This document shows, in pieces, positions 59,848 through 64,000 of a stretch of 64,000 bases of DNA. The notes beneath the pieces are model-generated. The model worked only from the letters and a program-made list of their open reading frames with translations. It searched no databases and was not told where the DNA came from. The stretch comes from Notospermus geniculatus (lineage: Eukaryota > Nemertea > Pilidiophora > Heteronemertea > Lineidae). The stretch covers positions 284,607-348,606 of the forward strand of contig NMRB01000152.1 of NCBI GenBank assembly GCA_002633025.1, written 5' to 3'. The stretch's first letter is position 1. Every line of letters starts with the position of its first letter. The position numbers and the translations under genes were made by a program.

Positions 59848-60594
59848 AGAAATCTGAGATATTAAAGTCTGAAGTGCATTTTGTGTGTCCTGGAACATAC
59901 CTATGAGTAATGGTTGTTAATTTAACAACAAAGTTGATATTTGTGACCGGGTCTGTGAAAACCCAGCCAAAGTCACCGGAGAGTGACATAGGCCTTGATC
60001 ATACCTGCCCTTTTTTTGCAAAATCGATAAGGCTTTATTTGCCACCAACAGACCGTCATCTTTTCATTGTGATGAAACCCATTACCGTGTGGTGTTCAGT
60101 GTCCGGTCCGGTTTTGCCAGACTTGGTCACATTTTTTCGAATATTTCAAGTTCACTTGGCAAATAGGGCACTGACAATTACAGATCTACATACATGTATG
60201 TACCTGTTAGTAGATGATTCCGTTAGTTATACCACAAGGTGTTCAGAAAATGTTGAGAAATCTATGCATTTATGTGAAATTATTGTTGACAATACATCAG
60301 CTGACAGAATGCCAGATTACATTCTAGTAGTATCCACTTACAAAGGACTTGTAATCATTTCTGTGTACCAGTACACATAGAAAATTGTGGAAGTAATATA
60401 AATCCCTAAATGTGAGGGTTTATTTATGTCAGTGTTGAGAGTTGTTTTTCCTGTCTTGGCCACAAATGAAGCCTGATCCGGTAAAGTGAAATGACAGGTA
60501 AACTCATTACTGCTATGGTTGGCTGACAAAAATCCCTTGCTGTATCATGCTCATACATGTAGTTATTTTTTTACATTTTTTCGTTTGATATTGT

Positions 60595-60600
60595 AATAAA
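60595..60600 (+). terminator. Poly(A) signal of NBN
   Basis: AATAAA lies 748 bp after the NBN stop; it is the first perfect match downstream on this strand. Confidence 0.45.
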
Positions 60601-62090
60601 TGCACTGATGATTTAATTCAATATTCATTCTGGTACACTTGTTGTGATGATATTGGCACTCTTTCCTCCCAAAGTCCTTCAGGGACAGTTAAGAGACCCT
60701 ACATGCAGCCTTCTAATGGGCAGTTTGATGTGCCCATTACACTGATTGGTTGGCATGAGGTCTAACTCTGACGTATTGCAAGTAAAATACACCAAACATC
60801 AACATTTGAGCCAAAATCTGTAGGTTGGCAGTTGCTAGCGCCACCTGTGATGAAGCGACCACACTGATATGAGCCTAATAGCTCGCAGCACATAGGGTGC
60901 CTTTAACTTCCTGCAACTCGATTGTTATGGCATATATTCGCCCATTTTAAATTCTAATGGAGATTAACCGGAACTTGTATCTGATATTTTAAAATGAGCA
61001 GACATTTCGTAGGCCCTGAAGGAGTTTTAGTGTAGGCAAGTACATATTGTTAATCGCCACAATAGCTTTATTGTTATATCCAAAACAGATAACTATTTTT
61101 GGTGATATCTAATTGTGCATAGGGCCTGTTGTCAATGATATTTTAGCGAACTGAATCAGAGCACATATAATAGTATACATGTTTGTCTTTCTAAATGAAT
61201 TCTAAAATGTGCATGCCATTTTCTGTAAAGAGTAAATAATGCAAAAAAACGGATACATGTAGTAGGTCATGAAAATACTCAGTGAGCGTGGTAAGTTCAT
61301 GGAGGGTTGCAGTTTTGCTGACCCTCTTGAATTTCGAACCCTAAAGTACCCACGGAGTGTTGTCACTTGCCTGTACCCCCAGTTTTATGGCAGGCCTAAC
61401 CCACCGACTACGAAGGATTTCCTTTATGGCCTCAGTGGTTGGCGCGTTGGCCTCCGAGAGGGAAGTAACTTAGAGCGCAGTTAGTATTTGGATCAGTGAC
61501 CGGCACCTCTAATACTCTGCCTCTTGACGTAGCAGATAATAACCGAAGTCGTCCTCCAGAAATTTTAGCAAATTTTCGACTCCAACCGGGGTCTCAGGCT
61601 GGCACTTTCAAGTCGAGCTACCAGAAGTATAATGACGTAGCAGAGGTAAAAACAATTTGCTCTTCGCACGTCCGGCCGCCCGTCGGAATCTAAAACTTCC
61701 TATTTCTGAAGTAGACAATCGTTCAATTGTTATTTCTCGTTCAACACTGAACCTGTCGATGGCTCCTTTCCTGATGACCCTTTTTTGGCTGCCGATATCC
61801 AATGATACCAGAAACTTGGTAATCATTGATGTTGCTGAGGAGGGAGGCCATCATCAAGGGCTCGCAGGGAACCCCAGGTGAGGTCGTCGTCAGACAGATG
61901 ATCCAGGTACGTATGAAGAAGACTCTCGCGTGTCTACTTGCTACTCGGGCGTCGCCATGGTTACTCGGTTGTTGTTTAAGATAGTGTGAAATTGGCATCT
62001 TCGCGTGAAGAGGACTACAACGTAGACAGTCTATTTACCATGTTTACGACTCTAAGCAAAGAGAAGAACAGCACAAAAATTGACACACAA
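60601..62090. other. Intergenic region with repeat fragments, no gene seen
   Basis: It contains a SINE-like fragment at 61370-61500 (CCCCAGTTTTATGG, GGCCTCAGTGGTTGGCGCGT) and at 61545-61632 a fragment of the 35881 MITE family (GCAAATTTTCGACTCC, GGGGTCTCAGG, CCAGAAGT). Confidence 0.5.
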
Positions 62091-62093
62091 TAT

Positions 62094-62149
62094 ATGATAA
62101 ATAAAAAGGCAATTTCAAACACTCTGGAAATTGCCTTTTTATTTATCAT
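62094..62149. repeat. Perfect 23-bp-arm hairpin
   Basis: ATGATAAATAAAAAGGCAAT... pairs exactly with ATTGCCTTTTTATTTATCAT around a 10-base loop. TTACGACTC occurs on both sides (62044 and 62150) as a short direct repeat. Confidence 0.8.
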
Positions 62150-63150
62150 TTACGACTCGAAGCCATGTACAAGTTGCCGGTTTTATCTCATGCCTGCCAA
62201 ACAGTGGTCGAACAAGATTCCATAACATTTCGGGGTACGTTATTTTGACAGGGGAAAGGTCCCTTGCGGTTTTCATTTTGATGTTTCCGAATTCCGTTTC
62301 CAGTCTACCCAACATGACAGCAGAATACGTCAATTGTAGTTGAGGAGGCCGAAGTGACATGAATCTTGGGCCCCGGGAATCCGAAGTCCCGGTTTTATTA
62401 TTCAACAAGGAAGGATGGCTCTACTACTAGAAACCATGACCATTTGAATGTAACCTTACACGACCAGACTATTGCAACAAGACCTGTACATTCCTAGGAC
62501 TACTATTCCTTCCACACGAGCTACGGCTGACTCACCGCAATGAGGAATTCCCACCTTGAAACGCGACCTTTGAGAAAGATGTTCAATTTCCTCCCACACT
62601 AATAGTTCTATCAGATCGATACGCCATTGAAAAATAAGCAATGTAAACAACATCGTTTGTAGTTCATGAATAGAAATAGACTTGAGAGGGATCAATAACT
62701 CTGGCTGAGGATGACATCGTCCCGAGGTTCCACAAAGACACGGAATTTCTTATCTTCATCGCAATGCCTGTTTCGATTACCAGGGATACGGTACATTTCC
62801 CGCATCCCATGTATGCCTTGTCGCTTTCTCCGAATCCAATTCGCAATACACCGGGGAAACCCACGTCGCCATGTTTTTTGAAAAACATCTGACGACGCCC
62901 TCACCGATGAGGGGACAATAAAAGATTGTGAGCGATCGTGATTGATTGATCAGCGGTGTCCAGCAGATCGATCTCAATAAATATGCATGTATATCGCACA
63001 GTCTTTAAGAACGACCTGCCAAGTCGATAATGCATGATTATCGACTCCCCCGTTCACTTTGAGGTCTTCAAACGAACTGCATGCAGCTTTGAAGCGATGA
63101 GCTGCCGAGTCGTCCTGATCAGGTTAGGCTCGTCGCATTCTGCAATGTCC
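62150..63150. other. No confident gene; weak minus-strand ORFs
   Basis: Minus-strand open frames at 62692-62904 and 62664-62888 overlap and have no motif I recognise. The composition is ordinary. Confidence 0.4.
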
Positions 63151-63163
63151 TACTCGGCACCGG

Positions 63164-63327
63164 ATTGGTTGCGCGGTCTGCAACGTCACTCCGATTGGCT
63201 GCTGGACTGATTACTTTATCCTGATTGGCTGTGCGGACTGTCACACCCAATTGACTCCGGCGCTGCGGTGTGGCCCCGTGCCGAGTCATCCTATTGGTTG
63301 CCGACTTGTGGGCGTCCATCTGATTGG
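63164..63327 (-). promoter_or_regulatory. Array of five inverted CCAAT boxes (NF-Y-type)
   Basis: ATTGG, mostly as GATTGGYTG, lies at 63164, 63194, 63224, 63293 and 63323, with one CCAAT at 63247. Three spacings are exactly 30 bp. The surrounding sequence is moderately GC-rich (TGCGGACTGTCAC repeats). It could drive a gene to the right (plus) or left (minus). Confidence 0.55.
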
Positions 63328-64000
63328 CTGTGGCCGTGGGGTCTGCAATACTCGATCTCACATCAAATACGTGATGATGTATCGACCTATTCTAATCCTA
63401 GATTCTAATTCTACCTTGAACATCCCTGACACCCGCGCACGCCCTCTAATCAACTGGACAATAGAATCACGGTAAAACCCCCATTAATCTATAAAACCTC
63501 CACATACTCGGGACTGTATGGATCTAATGATCTGTCGTGATACAATGTCAATAATTTAACATGGCATCGATCCAGTCCCGCACAAGTCATCAAGCAACGT
63601 AGAAATTGCCGTCAGATCATTACGGTACATGTAGTTGTCAGGGTTGAAATCTGCCGATACCTGCATGGCTAGTCTGACGTATGCTCGTTCAGGATGTAGC
63701 CATTATCAGAACAAGACGTACGCTCCTATCCTGGCTTTACTTCACGTACGGAGCAGCCAGGGTTAAATTTTCCATCAGCTAGGTAAAATTCTCGGGCTAG
63801 CACTCCGTTGCCAAGGAATCCGCCATTACCGTCGTGTACAGTTCACATTCAGCTTCAGCGGCCCGGAATATATCGGAATATTACACTGTGGAAGCTTTCA
63901 GCCTTGCTGAAGGCTGACACAAGGAACAGCAGTCGAGACCGAGGGATGATCGTTGGCATAGAGGGGTAAGTCCAGGTCAAATCTTTTTGTTTTGGAGAAT
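63328..64000. other. Right edge, possible first exon of an off-window gene
   Basis: No complete gene. Near the edge an ATG at about 63946 (ATGATCGTTGGCATAGAGG) is followed by a donor GTAAGT, which could be a very short first coding exon. The frame is too short to judge. Confidence 0.2.

Noticed and set aside
62094-62149. Rho-independent terminator
   Set aside because: Hairpin shape fits, but the window is clearly eukaryotic and no adjoining gene ends there.

Overview
The window is a piece of a eukaryotic nuclear genome. It has short exons, GT-AG introns, AATAAA signals, N gaps and very many foldback repeats. Every gene I can place has its best-known relatives in animals: RGS22, BTBD17, RSPRY1, CFAP90 (C5orf49), speriolin/SPATC1L and NBN. 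Intron style and repeat style (frequent AGGCCTA and ACATGTA words, dozens of hairpin MITEs, marine-invertebrate-like polymorphism) suggest a non-vertebrate deuterostome such as a hemichordate, echinoderm or cephalochordate. I cannot name the species. All exon models were built by hand from splice sites, reading phase and remembered family sequence; no search was run.

Layout. 78-14116 (-): fifteen phase-consistent exons of RGS22, whose 3' end lies beyond the left edge. Inside it, 3269-6516 holds a 5'-truncated Ty3/gypsy-type LTR element flanked by two copies of the same RGS22 exon. 16781-18619 (+): two-exon BTBD17-like BTB gene. 23074-38206 (-): complete 13-exon RSPRY1. Its 9.8-kb intron 9 contains an unrecognised two-exon gene on the opposite strand (31320-33712). 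40719-42361 (+): CFAP90. 44604-47156 and 50119-53374 (-): tandem pair of speriolin/SPATC1L-like genes with identical four-exon structure and a conserved array of CRE sites upstream. 53822-59847 (+): complete 14-exon nibrin (NBN), head to head with the second speriolin-like gene. 59848-64000: repeats, then a CCAAT-box array at 63164-63327 that looks like a promoter for a gene off the right edge or a weak minus-strand unit.

Between and inside genes lie MITE-like foldbacks. They include a family with GGCC(T/C)GTTTCCAC termini next to TTAA/TAA (at least eight copies), a CAGGGGCGGATCC family, a pogo/Tigger-like TA-flanked element, a nested MITE-in-MITE, a 20-bp minisatellite, and a 496-bp inverted repeat built from CCATGG and CCTAGG palindromes.

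The genes do not form an operon. Several have ciliary or sperm associations in vertebrates (RGS22, CFAP90, speriolin), and NBN, RGS22 and SPATC1 all lie on human chromosome arm 8q, so the window may keep ancestral linkage. The least explained items are the SGNH-hydrolase-like ORF in the LTR element, the F[DNE]xxP repeat array in the nibrin linker, the nested gene rich in R-[RK]-x-S motifs, and the palindrome array.
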